Origin: Burkholderiales bacterium
GTDB taxonomy: Bacteria; Pseudomonadota; Gammaproteobacteria; Burkholderiales; Burkholderiaceae_C
DNA length: 56,553 bases
Assembly (NCBI GenBank): GCA_019509985.1
Contig: JAEKLF010000049.1
Span: 1-56,553 of the forward strand
Reading direction: 5' to 3'
This document shows, piece by piece, positions 44,976 through 54,932 of the stretch. The number at the start of each line of letters is the position of its first letter. Within the stretch, counting starts at the first letter, position 1. A program made the translations under genes and the position numbers. The notes under the pieces were generated by a model. The model saw only the letters and a list, made by a program, of their open reading frames with translations. It made no database searches and was not told the DNA's origin.

Positions 44976-46286
44976 ATGTCCCAGACCCTGCTGCTGCCCC
45001 GCTGGCTGCTGACGATGAAGCCCGGCGAACCCGTGCTCGACGACCATGCCGTGCTGATCGATGGCGCGCGCATCGCCGCCGTCGGCCCGCGCGCTGAGCT
45101 GCTGGCGCAACATCCGCAGGCCGAGCGCGTCGAGCTACCCGAGCAGATCTTGATTCCCGGCCTCATCAACGGCCATGCGCACTCGGCCATGACGCTGCTG
45201 CGCGGCGTCGCCGACGACGTGCCGCTGATGGACTGGCTGCAGAACCACATCTGGCCGCTGGAGAAGCGCTGGGTCAGCGAGGAATGGACCTACCTCGGCT
45301 CCAAACTCGCAGCCGCCGAAGGCCTGCGCAGCGGCACGACCTACATCAACGACATGTACTTCTTCCCGACCGCGATGGCCCGCGCCGCCGTGGATTCGGG
45401 TGTGCGTGCCGCCGTGTCAATGAACGTCATCGACTTCCCGACCGGCTATGCATCTGGCCCGGACGACTACATCGCCAAGGGCATCGCCGCCTATGAGCAG
45501 TACAAGGGCGAGACGCTGCTGGACTGGACCAGCGCGCCGCACGCGCCGTACACGGTGTCGGACGAGACCTTCATCAAGCTGCGTGACCTGGCCGAGAAGC
45601 TGGACATCCAGATGCACTGCCACATCCACGAGACGGCGGGCGAGGTCGAGGACGGCATCAAGGCGCATGGCATCCGCCCCATCGCGCGGCTGGACAAGCT
45701 GGGCCTGTTCAGTGAACGCATGATCGCCGTGCACATGGTTCACCTGAACGAAGCCGAGATCGAGTTGATGGCGAAGAAGGGCGTGCACCTGGTGCACAAC
45801 CCCAACTCCAACCTGAAGCTGGCCTCGGGCGTCATGCCGCTGAAGGCACTCGAAGCCGCTGGCGTCAACACCATCCTCGGCACTGACGGCGCGGCGTCCA
45901 ACAACCGCCTGGACATGTTCGGCGAGATCCGTTCGGCGGCGCTGCTGGCCAAGGGCATCACCGGCGACCCGACGGTGGCCTCGGCGCGCACGGCGCTGGA
46001 GATGGCCACCATCCGCGCCGCCAAGGCCATGGGCCGCGCCGATGACCTCGGCTCGCTGGAAGTCGGCAAGCTGGCCGACTGCGTGGCCGTGTCGCTGGAC
46101 AGCATCGAGTGCCAGCCGGTCTACAACGCCGCGGCCCAGCTCGTCTACGTGGCCGGCCGCGAGCAGGTCAGCAATGTGTGGATCGGCGGTCGGCAGGTGC
46201 TCAAGGAGCGGCAACCGACGACCATCGATGTGCCGGCGTTGCTGGCCGAGGTGCGCGACGTGGTCAACCGGATGAAAGCCGGCTGA
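44976..46286 (+). CDS. TRZ/ATZ family amidohydrolase (SAH/MTA deaminase-like)
   Basis: 436 residues of the metal-dependent amidohydrolase superfamily. Metal ligands: GHAHSAM (two His), HCHIHETAGEVE, AVHMVHLNE and GTDGAASNNRLDMF with the catalytic Asp. Best matched by the S-adenosylhomocysteine/5'-methylthioadenosine deaminase group, which deaminates the adenine ring. The pairing with ribokinase supports purine nucleoside salvage. The ATG at 44976 has AAGGAG upstream. Confidence 0.85.
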   Translation: MSQTLLLPRWLLTMKPGEPVLDDHAVLIDGARIAAVGPRAELLAQHPQAERVELPEQILIPGLINGHAHSAMTLLRGVADDVPLMDWLQNHIWPLEKRWVSEEWTYLGSKLAAAEGLRSGTTYINDMYFFPTAMARAAVDSGVRAAVSMNVIDFPTGYASGPDDYIAKGIAAYEQYKGETLLDWTSAPHAPYTVSDETFIKLRDLAEKLDIQMHCHIHETAGEVEDGIKAHGIRPIARLDKLGLFSERMIAVHMVHLNEAEIELMAKKGVHLVHNPNSNLKLASGVMPLKALEAAGVNTILGTDGAASNNRLDMFGEIRSAALLAKGITGDPTVASARTALEMATIRAAKAMGRADDLGSLEVGKLADCVAVSLDSIECQPVYNAAAQLVYVAGREQVSNVWIGGRQVLKERQPTTIDVPALLAEVRDVVNRMKAG

Positions 46287-46295
46287 CCACAGACG

Positions 46296-49250
46296 TCAGA
46301 ACGACATCCGGGCGCCCACGCGGTACTGGCGGCCCAGCACGTCGAACAGCGAGGGGTTCACGCCATAGCCGGTGTTGGTGCCCGGGGCGTTGGGCGGTGC
46401 GACGTCGGTGACGTTGTCGATCTTGAAGTAGGCGGTGATGTTTTTGTTGATCTTGTAGTTGCCGGCGAGATCCCAATAGAAAGCGCCCTTCATCTGGTTG
46501 TTGTCGATGGTCTGGTGCTGGGCGGTGGAGACTGGGCAGTTGGTCCGGCACTCGATGAACTCGTTGCTGTAGACGCCATCGCTGACCCAGCGCTGGCCCA
46601 CCGTGAAGCTGACCTTTTCGCCTTCCCAGGATTGCGAGAACTGGGCCTTCCACTTCGGCGTGTCGCCGAGGTTGACGCCTGCACGCTCGGCCGGGATGGT
46701 GCCGACGATGCCAGATTCCTGCAGGAAGCTCTTCGTGTGGGTGGCCAGGGCGCGCAGCGTGACCTTGCCGGGCAGATTGACGCTGGCCAGGTTGAATCGG
46801 TACAGAGCTTCCATGTCGAAGCCCTTGTTGCGCATCTTGGACAGATTGAAGGCCTGCAGCGTCACGTACTTCACGGGGCTGACAAGATCCATCGCGGCGC
46901 AGATCTCTTGGTTGCCTGCAGCGCAGAGGTCCACCTCCTGCTGCGCTCCGAGGGTGGCGATCACGTCCTTCAACTTGATGTCGAAGTAGTCGATCGATGC
47001 ACTGAAGCCTGGCGCCCACTTGGGCTGCGACAACACCAGGCCGAGGATGCGGTTGTTGGCCAGCTCGGGGCGAAGGTTGACGTTGCCGATGGTGCGCTGC
47101 TGCACGTTGTAGGTGTTGCCCTGGAAGTTGACGGCCTGGTTGACGACCACCGGCGCGGCAAACAGTTCGGAGAGATTCGGCGCGCGCACATCGCGCGAGG
47201 CGACGTAGCGGACGCGCAGGCCATCGATACCGGTCTTCCAGGTCGAGCCGATCTTCCAGCTGTTGATGCCGCCGGCGGTGCTGTAGTTCGTGCGACGCAC
47301 GGCCGCGTTGAGGTTGGCCTCGCCCAGGCTGTCGGACTTGAACATCGGAGCGTTCACTTCGACGAAGCCTTCTTTCACGTTGTAGGCGCCCACCGCAGCG
47401 TGGTAATTGCCGGCGAACCAGTTGTTGCCCACGGTGGTGTTGAGGAGCGGGTCAGCCGGGTATTCGGCCGTATTGGGCGTTGCGGGGTAGACGCCATTGC
47501 CATAGGGGTCGCCCGTCACCCAGTAACTTTCCTTGCGACCTTCCGCCCCGAAGGCGACGGCCACTGGTCCTGCCCAGTTCGAGAACGGCTGGCCGTTGAC
47601 GTTGAAGCTCACCACCGACTGACGCTGCACCGACAACTGATGCGGACCGACGGCCGGGAACACATAGGCCAGCGCGGCCGGATCCTGCTGCACGTCGCCG
47701 ATGATGTTCAGCGGCACGCAGCCTGCGGCCACGGCGGTGGCGTTGCGGCAGACGATCTGGCCGGACGAATTGCGCACGGCGTCGATGGCGGCGTTGAAGC
47801 GCGGGTTCAGCATGATGTTGCTGACCTTCAGGTCGATGCTGTTTTCGCCGTGCTCGACGTAGCCGTCATACGACCAGGTCTGGCCTAGCACGTTGGCCTT
47901 GCCGTTCGCACCCACCACAAACCGCTTCTGTTCGCGGATCGGATTGACCTCGATGTCCTTGGGCTGGTTGCCGTAGGCCGTGCCGAACTTGAAGCTGGTG
48001 ATGCCCTTGTCCACGCAGGCCTGCTTGATGGAGGCCGGCAAGTAGGGGTTCTCGCACTGGATGGTCAGGTTGTCCAGCTTGGGCGAACCGGGGTTGGGCG
48101 TGTTGCGGGCGTTGGTCCTGGCCAGGTTGACCGTGAAGTAGACCTCGGTGTCATCGTTCACGTCATAGCTGCCACGCGTGTAGAAGACTTCACGCAGCAG
48201 GTTCATGCCCATGGTGGTGCCGCCGCCGATGGTGCCGGAGAGGTCACCACCCACGCAGAAGGGGGTGATACAGCCGGTCACCGCACCCGTGCCGGTAGGC
48301 ACGCCGTTCGAGCCGTACTCGAACTTGTAGGGCACGCCGTCCTTGCCGAAGGCGGTGCCCTGCAGCGGACCTTGCGTGATCAAGCCGTACTTGGAGTACT
48401 GGAACTGTTGGGCGTTGCGGATGTCGAACAGCTGCGGCTTGCCGTCGGTGGTTTGGCTGGTCGGGCGCTGTTGCCAGGCCGGGTTGTTGAACCAGGTGCG
48501 GCCGTTGGCGCCCTGGCCACCAAAGCGGGGTGAGGGCACGCCCTTTTCACGGACGACTTCCACGCTCACGGCAATGTGCGCGCGGTCGTCAAGGAAGCTG
48601 CTGCCCCAGGCGGCTTGCAGTGCGCCGTTCTTGTCGTCGCCGTAGTTGGTCTGGCCAGCTTCGATGTTGGCCTTGAAGCCCTTGAAGCGCTTGTCGGTAA
48701 TGAAGTTCACCACGCCGCCCACGGCGTCGGAGCCGTAAGAAGCGCCGGCACCGCCGTTCACCACGTCGACTTGCGTGACGAGGAGCTGTGGGAACTGGCT
48801 GATGTCGGCCACGCCGGTCACGTTGGCCGGCACCACGCGTTGGCCATCGAGCAGGGTCAAGGTGCGGATCGGGGCCAGGCCGCGCAGGCTCAGCGAGCTG
48901 AGGCCCTGCAAGCCACTGCTGGTGCTGTTGGTAAAGGTGGTGCGACCCGTGCTGCCCTGGAGCGCAGGCAACTCAGCGAGGCTCTGGAAAATGTTCGGAT
49001 GAGCCGCCTTCTCGAGGTCGGAGGCGGTGAGGCGCGTGGTCGGCGTCGGCTGCGTGAAGCCGCGCGCCGAGATGCGCGAGCCCGAAATGATCACCGCTTC
49101 CAGCACGCTGGGGCGGGGATTGACCTCTGGTGCGGCGTCGGGCGTTGTCGCCGGTGTCTCAACGCTTTGGGCCAGGGCGGGAAGCGCCAGCACGGCGCAA
49201 GCCGTGAGGGCCGCCAGATGGATCAGGTTCTTGGAACCGGGATTTCGCAT
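46296..49250 (-). CDS. TonB-dependent receptor
   Basis: 984-residue outer-membrane active transporter. Signal peptide ends at PALAQ; a short N-terminal stretch precedes the plug (VLEAVIISGSRISARG, TTRLTASDLEKAAHPNIFQS, LSLRGLAPIRTLTLLDGQR), followed by a 22-strand barrel ending with GARMSF. It has no N-terminal STN signalling domain. It belongs to the class often used for oligosaccharides. A LacI-type operator palindrome lies 81 bp upstream of the start and the LacI regulator is divergent, so it is predicted to import the sugar handled by the operon on the other side of that regulator. Confidence 0.93.
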   Translation of the reverse strand: MRNPGSKNLIHLAALTACAVLALPALAQSVETPATTPDAAPEVNPRPSVLEAVIISGSRISARGFTQPTPTTRLTASDLEKAAHPNIFQSLAELPALQGSTGRTTFTNSTSSGLQGLSSLSLRGLAPIRTLTLLDGQRVVPANVTGVADISQFPQLLVTQVDVVNGGAGASYGSDAVGGVVNFITDKRFKGFKANIEAGQTNYGDDKNGALQAAWGSSFLDDRAHIAVSVEVVREKGVPSPRFGGQGANGRTWFNNPAWQQRPTSQTTDGKPQLFDIRNAQQFQYSKYGLITQGPLQGTAFGKDGVPYKFEYGSNGVPTGTGAVTGCITPFCVGGDLSGTIGGGTTMGMNLLREVFYTRGSYDVNDDTEVYFTVNLARTNARNTPNPGSPKLDNLTIQCENPYLPASIKQACVDKGITSFKFGTAYGNQPKDIEVNPIREQKRFVVGANGKANVLGQTWSYDGYVEHGENSIDLKVSNIMLNPRFNAAIDAVRNSSGQIVCRNATAVAAGCVPLNIIGDVQQDPAALAYVFPAVGPHQLSVQRQSVVSFNVNGQPFSNWAGPVAVAFGAEGRKESYWVTGDPYGNGVYPATPNTAEYPADPLLNTTVGNNWFAGNYHAAVGAYNVKEGFVEVNAPMFKSDSLGEANLNAAVRRTNYSTAGGINSWKIGSTWKTGIDGLRVRYVASRDVRAPNLSELFAAPVVVNQAVNFQGNTYNVQQRTIGNVNLRPELANNRILGLVLSQPKWAPGFSASIDYFDIKLKDVIATLGAQQEVDLCAAGNQEICAAMDLVSPVKYVTLQAFNLSKMRNKGFDMEALYRFNLASVNLPGKVTLRALATHTKSFLQESGIVGTIPAERAGVNLGDTPKWKAQFSQSWEGEKVSFTVGQRWVSDGVYSNEFIECRTNCPVSTAQHQTIDNNQMKGAFYWDLAGNYKINKNITAYFKIDNVTDVAPPNAPGTNTGYGVNPSLFDVLGRQYRVGARMSF

Positions 49251-49330
49251 GGAAGGTCTCCTGAAGGTGGCAGGGTGGGCCGCTGCCTTGTGGTCGTTGA
49301 GCCGGTATTCGCTAAACAACTTTGCTTATT

Positions 49331-49344
49331 GGATAGCGCTGTCC
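49331..49344. promoter_or_regulatory. LacI-type operator upstream of the TonB receptor
   Basis: GGATAGCGCTGTCC, one mismatch from the perfect palindrome at 54774, flanked by TT and AA as an 18-bp inverted repeat (TTGGATAGC/GCTGTCCAA). It is in the receptor promoter region, 81 bp before its start. Confidence 0.7.
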
Positions 49345-49440
49345 AATGAGCTTAAAAAAACCGAATGGCTTAGGTTGAACCTCGCCCGAACATGCGATCC
49401 GCAAGGCTTGAACAGCGGCTCCGAGGGCAATCGCGCTTCG

Positions 49441-49454
49441 GGATTGCGCTATCC
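49441..49454. promoter_or_regulatory. LacI-type operator upstream of the regulator gene
   Basis: GGATTGCGCTATCC, one mismatch from the perfect palindrome. It lies 45 bp before the regulator start and 110 bp from the operator nearer the receptor gene, so looping or autoregulation is possible. A CCCCC/GGGGG inverted repeat at 49468-49485 sits between it and the start codon. Confidence 0.65.
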
Positions 49455-49498
49455 TAGGCATCGAATTCCCCCTCCGATATGGGGGATACCATGTAGAC

Positions 49499-50545
49499 AT
49501 GCCGAGCAGCAAGACGACATCAGTCGCCTCCCCTAGACGCGCCAGGGCCACCGGCCGGGTGACGCTGGCCGACGTGGCGCAGGCCGCCGGCGTCAGCCCC
49601 ATCACCGTGTCGCGGGCCCTGCGCGGCGAGCGGGCGGTGGCGCCTGAGCTGTGCGAACGCGTCCAGGCCGCTGCCACTGCCCTGGGCTATGTGCCCGACC
49701 CGGCCGCCCGCGCGCTGGCGTCCAGCCGCAGCTCCCATGTGGCGGTGCTGATCCCCAAACTGAGCAACACGCTGTTCGTCGAGTTGCTGGACGCGGTGCA
49801 GATCAGCCTGGTGCCCGCCGGCTACCAAACGCTGATCGGTGTGACCCACTACGACGCGGCTGAGGAGGAGGCGGTGCTGCGCAGCTTCCTGGCCCACCGG
49901 CCAGCCGGGCTGATCGTCACCGGCCACGACCGCAGCCCGGCGGCGGCGGCGCTGATCGAGGGCAGCGGCGTGCCCTGCGTCCACGTCATGGAGATCGAGG
50001 CGGAGCCGGGCAGCTACAGCGTCGGTTTCTCGCAACGCGCGGCCGGGCGGGCCATCACCCAGCATCTGCTGGACAGCGGCCGCCGCCATGTCGCCTACGT
50101 GGCCGCCCAGCTGGACCCGCGCACGCTGGAGCGCGGCGAGGGATATGTCGACGCGCTGGTGCAGGCGGGCCTGGCGGACCGCGTGACCAAGGTGCTGATC
50201 GCCGAGCCCTCGTCCATGGCGCTGGGAGGCGCGCTGCTGGAGCGTGTGCTGCGCGAGGCACCTGAGACCGACGCCATCTTCTTCTGCAACGACGACCTGG
50301 CCCAGGGCGCGCTGCTGGCGGCGCTGCGCCTGGGCGTGGCGGTGCCGGGCCGCGTGGCGGTGGTGGGCTTCAACGACCTGCCGGGCAGCGACCAGATGGT
50401 GCCCACGCTCACCACCGTGGCCACGCCGCGCCGCGAAATCGGGGTGCAGGCGGCGCAAATGCTGATGAAGCTGATGCGCGGCCAGCCGGTGGAGACGCCC
50501 AACCTGGACCTCGGCTTCCAGGTGGTGCGCCGGGCGTCAGCCTAG
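49499..50545 (+). CDS. LacI family transcriptional regulator
   Basis: 348 residues. N-terminal LacI helix-turn-helix ([20 protein letters not shown], residues 21-40), hinge helix ([12 protein letters not shown]), and a periplasmic-binding-like effector domain ([20 protein letters not shown]; later [20 protein letters not shown] and [11 protein letters not shown]). The presence of gluconokinase in the target operon suggests a GntR/gluconate-like effector, but this is inferred. It lies between its two predicted target units, and its stop overlaps the end of the phosphorylase gene by nine bases. Confidence 0.93.
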   Translation: MPSSKTTSVASPRRARATGRVTLADVAQAAGVSPITVSRALRGERAVAPELCERVQAAATALGYVPDPAARALASSRSSHVAVLIPKLSNTLFVELLDAVQISLVPAGYQTLIGVTHYDAAEEEAVLRSFLAHRPAGLIVTGHDRSPAAAALIEGSGVPCVHVMEIEAEPGSYSVGFSQRAAGRAITQHLLDSGRRHVAYVAAQLDPRTLERGEGYVDALVQAGLADRVTKVLIAEPSSMALGGALLERVLREAPETDAIFFCNDDLAQGALLAALRLGVAVPGRVAVVGFNDLPGSDQMVPTLTTVATPRREIGVQAAQMLMKLMRGQPVETPNLDLGFQVVRRASA

Positions 50546-52867
50546 TCCGACGTCCAGCCGGTAGTGCCGGCCTGGTTCGATGCTGCGCACGAGCCCGTCC
50601 GGCACTGGGTGTCCGTCAAGCAGGACGCATGACCGGCCGGTGCGCTTCACTTGCAGGTGAAAGTGCGCGCCCCGGAATTCGCGCTCCGCGCTGAGGTGGT
50701 TCCAGCCGTGCGGCAACTGCGGCTTCACCAGCAGCCCCTGGGCGTGGCCCCGCAGGCCGCACAAGCCCTCGATGACGCAGCGGTAGGCCCAGGCGGCGGT
50801 GCCCGTGTTGAAGAGCTGGCTGGAGCGGCCCGCGGTGCGGGGGTACTGCTGGTGGGCGCCGCGGTAGTAATTGGGGATGAAGACCGGCAGTTGGCCGCGC
50901 TGCAGCACATCCGTGGGGTTGGGCCCCGGGATCATCTGGCGCAGCAGCCGGTAGGCGCGGTCACCTTGGCCGGCCTCGTAGAGGGCGTGGATGTAGAAGC
51001 TGGCGGCGTGGTTGTAGACGGCGCCGTTCTCGGCCGAGCCCGGGTGCTTCTGCGTGACGCGGCCGACGTCGTCGCGCATGCGGGAGTAGGGCGGGTTGAA
51101 CATCGCCACGCCGTGGGGCGTTTCGAGCTGGGCCTCGATGGCCGCCATCATCCGGGCGCGCTGGGCCTCGTTCGCGGCGCCGCTGAGCATGGCCCAGGAC
51201 TGCGGGTTCAAGTAGATGCGACCTTCGGTGTCGGCGCTGACGCCGAACACCACATCGTCATCCGTGATGCCGCGGGCGAACCAGTCGCCGTCCCAGAGAT
51301 GGCGGTTGGCCGCGTCGTTGAGTTCCCGGGCCGCGCCGCGCCAGCGCTCCGCGGCCTCCTGAAGACCGGCGTCAGCACTGATGCCGGCCCACAGCTTCAT
51401 CGCATGGGCAGCGGCCACCGTCAGCCAGCCCGAGACGCCGCGGCCCTTGTAGCCGACCATGTTCATCGGGTCGCACCAGTCACCCTGGGCGATGTAGCTC
51501 AGGCCGCGCGCGTCGCGGTCCTGCAGCAGCCAGGCCATGGCGCGGTCCATGCGCTCGGCCAGGCTGAACTCGCCCACGGCCACCTTCAGCAGCGCGAAGT
51601 CGCCCGTCTCGTCCAGGTAGGCCTGCAGGCAGACGGGCAGCCAGACGCAGTGGTCGGTGTGCGGCACCTGGTTGATGTACTTCAGCTCGGCGCCCTCGAT
51701 CAGCAGGATGCCGTCGGGCATGCTGCCGTTGGCGGCCTGCTGGCTCAGCGCGTGCAGCAACGCCCCGCGCGTGACGCCCGGCGCGATGTAAGCCATGCCC
51801 AGGTTGTCCTGGAGATAGTTGCGGGTCTGCGGGTCCGTGCTGAGGCGGTTCACGTCACCGTGATAGAAGACCTGGCGCGGCAGCCAGTGGTTGACGAAGC
51901 GGTCGAAGTCGGCGTCGGGCGTCTGGATGCGCAGGCAGCCCCGGCCGCTTTCGATGTAGTCGGCGTAGGCGGCGCGGGTGCGGGCGAAGCCGGCTTCGCT
52001 GAGATAGGTCGCTCGCACTTGTGCGATCTCGGCGTCGTCCAGCGCCGGACCAAAGAGGAAGCGCCAGGTCTGGCTTTCTTCGGGCTCAAGCGTCAGCCGG
52101 TATTGCACGCAGGCGGCAGGCGTCTCGTAGCGGGCGTCGCCACCGGCCAGCCGCTCGGCCTGCAGGGCGCTTGGGGCGTGCAGGCCGCCTTCGCCTTCAA
52201 ACGCGGCCTGGCTTGCCTCCCAGGCATCGGGCGCGCGCTCGCAGAGGAAATAGGTCTTGTCCTTGAGGTTCAGGTTCTTGAAGTGGTCTGCCACCTTCTG
52301 GTAGGGCGTGACGCTGTTGGCCACGACGCCGCCGAGGTCGGCGCGCCACTCGGCCGACTGGTTCATCCACGACATATAGCCGATGGGGAAATAGGGCACG
52401 ACGCTAAGGCGCCGCGGCCGGTTTGACAGGTTGGTGACGCGCAACTCCCAGAGTTCGGCGACATCGTCGGTCGGCAGGCCCAGGCGCATCTCCACCCGCA
52501 AGCCCAGGTGCTCCACGGTCCAGCTCAGGTCATGGCTGCCAACGACGAAGCTGAAGCGCTCGACCGGCGCCCGCACCGGCTCGTAGGGTGCGGAGAACAG
52601 CTCGCCGCTGTCCTCGTCTTTCACGTAGACGAAGCGGCCCGGGTGGTGGGCGTAGTAGGCCTGCTCCGGCTGCATGAAGGTCTTGGCCTCCAGGTTGGGC
52701 GCATGCGCGTACTTGGCCGGTTCGGGCTGCATGAACTGTGCGGTGGCATAGCCGCGGCAGGTGACCTGGATCATCATGCGGCGGTTCCACAGGAAGCCGC
52801 CGGCCTGGGGCAGGGCGGTGGGACTGGTGAGCTCGCAGCGCTCGCCGTCATCAAGGTGACGCAGCAT
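50537..52867 (-). CDS. GH94 phosphorylase, predicted cellobionic acid phosphorylase
   Basis: 776 residues, glycoside hydrolase family 94. Phosphorolyses a beta-glucoside to alpha-glucose 1-phosphate. The catalytic acid is Asp466 in QGDWCDPMN. The published structure of Saccharophagus degradans cellobionic acid phosphorylase assigns carboxylate recognition to Arg609, Lys613 and Gln190; by eye this protein has the equivalent Arg603 and Lys607 in GRVTQKHPG (same spacing) and Gln190 in [10 protein letters not shown]. This favours cellobionate (glucosyl-gluconate) over cellobiose. It has no signal peptide, so it acts in the cytoplasm. It follows the symporter gene by four bases, and gluconokinase, which would use its gluconate product, heads the operon. 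Confidence 0.85.
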   Translation of the reverse strand: MLRHLDDGERCELTSPTALPQAGGFLWNRRMMIQVTCRGYATAQFMQPEPAKYAHAPNLEAKTFMQPEQAYYAHHPGRFVYVKDEDSGELFSAPYEPVRAPVERFSFVVGSHDLSWTVEHLGLRVEMRLGLPTDDVAELWELRVTNLSNRPRRLSVVPYFPIGYMSWMNQSAEWRADLGGVVANSVTPYQKVADHFKNLNLKDKTYFLCERAPDAWEASQAAFEGEGGLHAPSALQAERLAGGDARYETPAACVQYRLTLEPEESQTWRFLFGPALDDAEIAQVRATYLSEAGFARTRAAYADYIESGRGCLRIQTPDADFDRFVNHWLPRQVFYHGDVNRLSTDPQTRNYLQDNLGMAYIAPGVTRGALLHALSQQAANGSMPDGILLIEGAELKYINQVPHTDHCVWLPVCLQAYLDETGDFALLKVAVGEFSLAERMDRAMAWLLQDRDARGLSYIAQGDWCDPMNMVGYKGRGVSGWLTVAAAHAMKLWAGISADAGLQEAAERWRGAARELNDAANRHLWDGDWFARGITDDDVVFGVSADTEGRIYLNPQSWAMLSGAANEAQRARMMAAIEAQLETPHGVAMFNPPYSRMRDDVGRVTQKHPGSAENGAVYNHAASFYIHALYEAGQGDRAYRLLRQMIPGPNPTDVLQRGQLPVFIPNYYRGAHQQYPRTAGRSSQLFNTGTAAWAYRCVIEGLCGLRGHAQGLLVKPQLPHGWNHLSAEREFRGAHFHLQVKRTGRSCVLLDGHPVPDGLVRSIEPGRHYRLDVGLG

Positions 52868-52871
52868 GGAT

Positions 52872-54227
52872 TCAGGTCGAAGGAGTGGAGGACTTGCGCG
52901 CAGCCAGATCGGCCTGGATGCGCGCCATGGTCGGGTTGTCCAGGCTGTAGAACATCATGATGACCGCGGCCAGCAGCGTGAACGCCGCTGGGATGACGGA
53001 CATCAGCCAGACGATGCCGGCCTGGGACTCGGCCGACTGCGCGACGTTGGGCGCGTAGCCGAGGACGGAGAACAGCATGCCGATGACGCCGACCGCACCG
53101 GCGGTGCCGACCTTCTGCGCGAAGGAACTGGCTGCGAAGGTCATGCCCGTGGCCCGGCGGCCGTTGCGCCATTCGTTGTAGTCGGCCGAGTCGGCCAGCA
53201 TGGCGAAAGACAGCGGCGACTTCGGGCCCAAGGCCAGGCCGAGGGCGATCTGTAGCGCATACATCCACGCGATCTGGTCGCTGGGCACGAACAGGAAGGC
53301 CGTCGACAGCACGGTGGAGACGAGCATCAGGCCGATCAGCAGCTTGCGCTTGTCGATGAAGCGCGTGAGCAGCGGCGTGCAGGCCGTGCCCGCGGCGGCG
53401 GCCAGCAGATAGGCCGGCATGAAGGTGGCGAGCAGCTCGGGCCGGTTGACCACGTACTTGAAGTAGTAGGCCGCGCTGGTCATGCGCAGTGTGATGCTGA
53501 GCATGATGATCAGCGAGAGGAAGAACAGCAGGATCCAGGGCAGGTTGCTGCGCAGGTCGGCCAGGTCCTGGCGCACGCTGGAGGGCCGCGCCTGCACGGG
53601 CTGGACGCGCTCGGTCGTTGCACTGAAGGTGAAGGCGAAGATCAGCGCCGCGGCCAGGCCCCAGAACGCCATGGTCAGCGTCCAGCCCAGGGCGGGATCG
53701 CCGCCGCCGAACCAGGCGACCAGTCGGGGCGACGCGGCCGTCACCAGGGTGCCGCCTGCAAAGCCGGCGAAGAAGCGGGCGGAGTTGACGGCATTGCGCT
53801 CCCTGGCGTTGCCCGAGATCACGCCGGACAAGGCACTGTAGGGCAGGTTGACGCTGGTGTAGACCGTCATCAGCAGCAGGTAGGTCACGTAGGCCCACAC
53901 CAGCTTGCCGGTGGGGCCGAGAGCGGGCGTGGAATACGTCAGCACACCGATGACGGCCAGCGGCACCGGCATGAAGAGCAGGTAGGGGCGGAACTTGCCC
54001 CAGCGCGTCTGCGTGCGGTCGGCGAAGGCGCCGATCATGGGGTCGGTGAAGGCGTTGAAGATCTTGACGACGAAGAGCATCGTCGCCGCCGCGCCAGCCG
54101 TGATGCCGAACACGTCGGTGTAGAAGATCAGCAGGAAGGTCGAGATATTGGTCCAGTAGAAGTTGAACCCCATGTCGCCCAGGCCGTAGCCGACGATTTC
54201 GCGCTTGGTCAGCGGCGCCTGGGTCAT
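52872..54227 (-). CDS. GPH-type glycoside/cation symporter (MFS)
   Basis: About 451 residues with 12 predicted spans. It resembles the glycoside-pentoside-hexuronide symporter family: [19 protein letters not shown] at the start, then [20 protein letters not shown] after the second span, and the C-terminal [19 protein letters not shown]. It would carry the disaccharide acid across the inner membrane with a cation. Start at 54227 overlaps the gluconokinase stop (ATGA). Confidence 0.9.
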   Translation of the reverse strand: MTQAPLTKREIVGYGLGDMGFNFYWTNISTFLLIFYTDVFGITAGAAATMLFVVKIFNAFTDPMIGAFADRTQTRWGKFRPYLLFMPVPLAVIGVLTYSTPALGPTGKLVWAYVTYLLLMTVYTSVNLPYSALSGVISGNARERNAVNSARFFAGFAGGTLVTAASPRLVAWFGGGDPALGWTLTMAFWGLAAALIFAFTFSATTERVQPVQARPSSVRQDLADLRSNLPWILLFFLSLIIMLSITLRMTSAAYYFKYVVNRPELLATFMPAYLLAAAAGTACTPLLTRFIDKRKLLIGLMLVSTVLSTAFLFVPSDQIAWMYALQIALGLALGPKSPLSFAMLADSADYNEWRNGRRATGMTFAASSFAQKVGTAGAVGVIGMLFSVLGYAPNVAQSAESQAGIVWLMSVIPAAFTLLAAVIMMFYSLDNPTMARIQADLAARKSSTPST

Positions 54228-54727
54228 GACCTCAACCAGTCGCACACCTCGGCTTCGAGTTCCTCCAGCGGCTTGAGCGCGTCCACGCACAGCACGCCCG
54301 GCTCGCCGGCCGGCGGCTCCAGCGTCTCGAACTGGCTGTCGACGAGGCTGGCCGCAAAGAAGTGCGAGCCGCGTGTGGACACCCGCCGACGGGCCTCGGC
54401 CTTGTCAATGGCCAGGAAGGCGAAGCGCAGTCCGGGCGAGGCCTGGCGGAGTTGGTCGCGGTAGCGGCGCTTGAGCGCCGAGCAGGTGAGGACGAGGCCC
54501 GCCGGCTGCCCCCGCAACTGCTCGCACAGGCTGGCCAGCCAGCCGGCGCGGTCGTCGTCGTTCAGCGGCTGGCCCTGCGCCATCTTGCGGCGGTTGGCCT
54601 CGCTGTGAAAGAGATCGCCTTCCAGCAAGACTCGCCCCATGCGCTGCGCAACGGCCGCTGCCAGCGAGGATTTGCCACTGCCGGCCACCCCCATGACGAC
54701 GAGGGAACCGGGCGCGAGTTGAGTCAT
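54224..54727 (-). CDS. gntK: Gluconokinase
   Basis: 167 residues. Walker A GVAGSGKS (residues 13-20), then the gluconokinase signature GDLFHSEANRRKMAQGQPL and DRAGWLASL, and LTCSALKRRYRDQLR. Phosphorylates gluconate to 6-phosphogluconate, which enters the pentose-phosphate or Entner-Doudoroff pathway. First gene of the gntK-symporter-phosphorylase operon, with an operator 47 bp upstream. Its presence is the key clue that the phosphorylase yields gluconate. Confidence 0.93.
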   Translation of the reverse strand: MTQLAPGSLVVMGVAGSGKSSLAAAVAQRMGRVLLEGDLFHSEANRRKMAQGQPLNDDDRAGWLASLCEQLRGQPAGLVLTCSALKRRYRDQLRQASPGLRFAFLAIDKAEARRRVSTRGSHFFAASLVDSQFETLEPPAGEPGVLCVDALKPLEELEAEVCDWLRS

Positions 54728-54773
54728 GGCAAGGGGTGAGGCAGGCGGAGAGGCGCCCAGGATCGGGCTGGTT

Positions 54774-54787
54774 GGATAGCGCTATCC
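54774..54787. promoter_or_regulatory. LacI-type operator upstream of gntK
   Basis: Perfect 14-bp palindrome GGATAGCGCTATCC with the central CG pair expected for LacI-family operators, extended to TTGGATAGC/GCTATCCTA. It lies 47 bp before the gntK start codon and matches the two sites beside the regulator gene. The remaining 54728-54932 gap holds no other gene. Confidence 0.8.
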
Positions 54788-54874
54788 TACCTTGCGCCCG
54801 AAGGGGTGTGATCCGTACTTCCCCGCAAGCGTTGAGGAGCGTCGAGGAGTAATCCACTGGCGACGAACAGGCGT

Positions 54875-54898
54875 AAAAAAGCCCCGCCGAAGCGGGGC
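54875..54898 (-). terminator. Terminator after the DUF5666 gene
   Basis: GCCCCGC/GCGGGGC with loop CGAA; on the minus strand it is followed by six T residues. It lies 35 bp beyond the stop codon. Confidence 0.85.
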
Positions 54899-54932
54899 CT
54901 GGGATCAAGCCGCGGGCATCAAAGCCCCGGCA

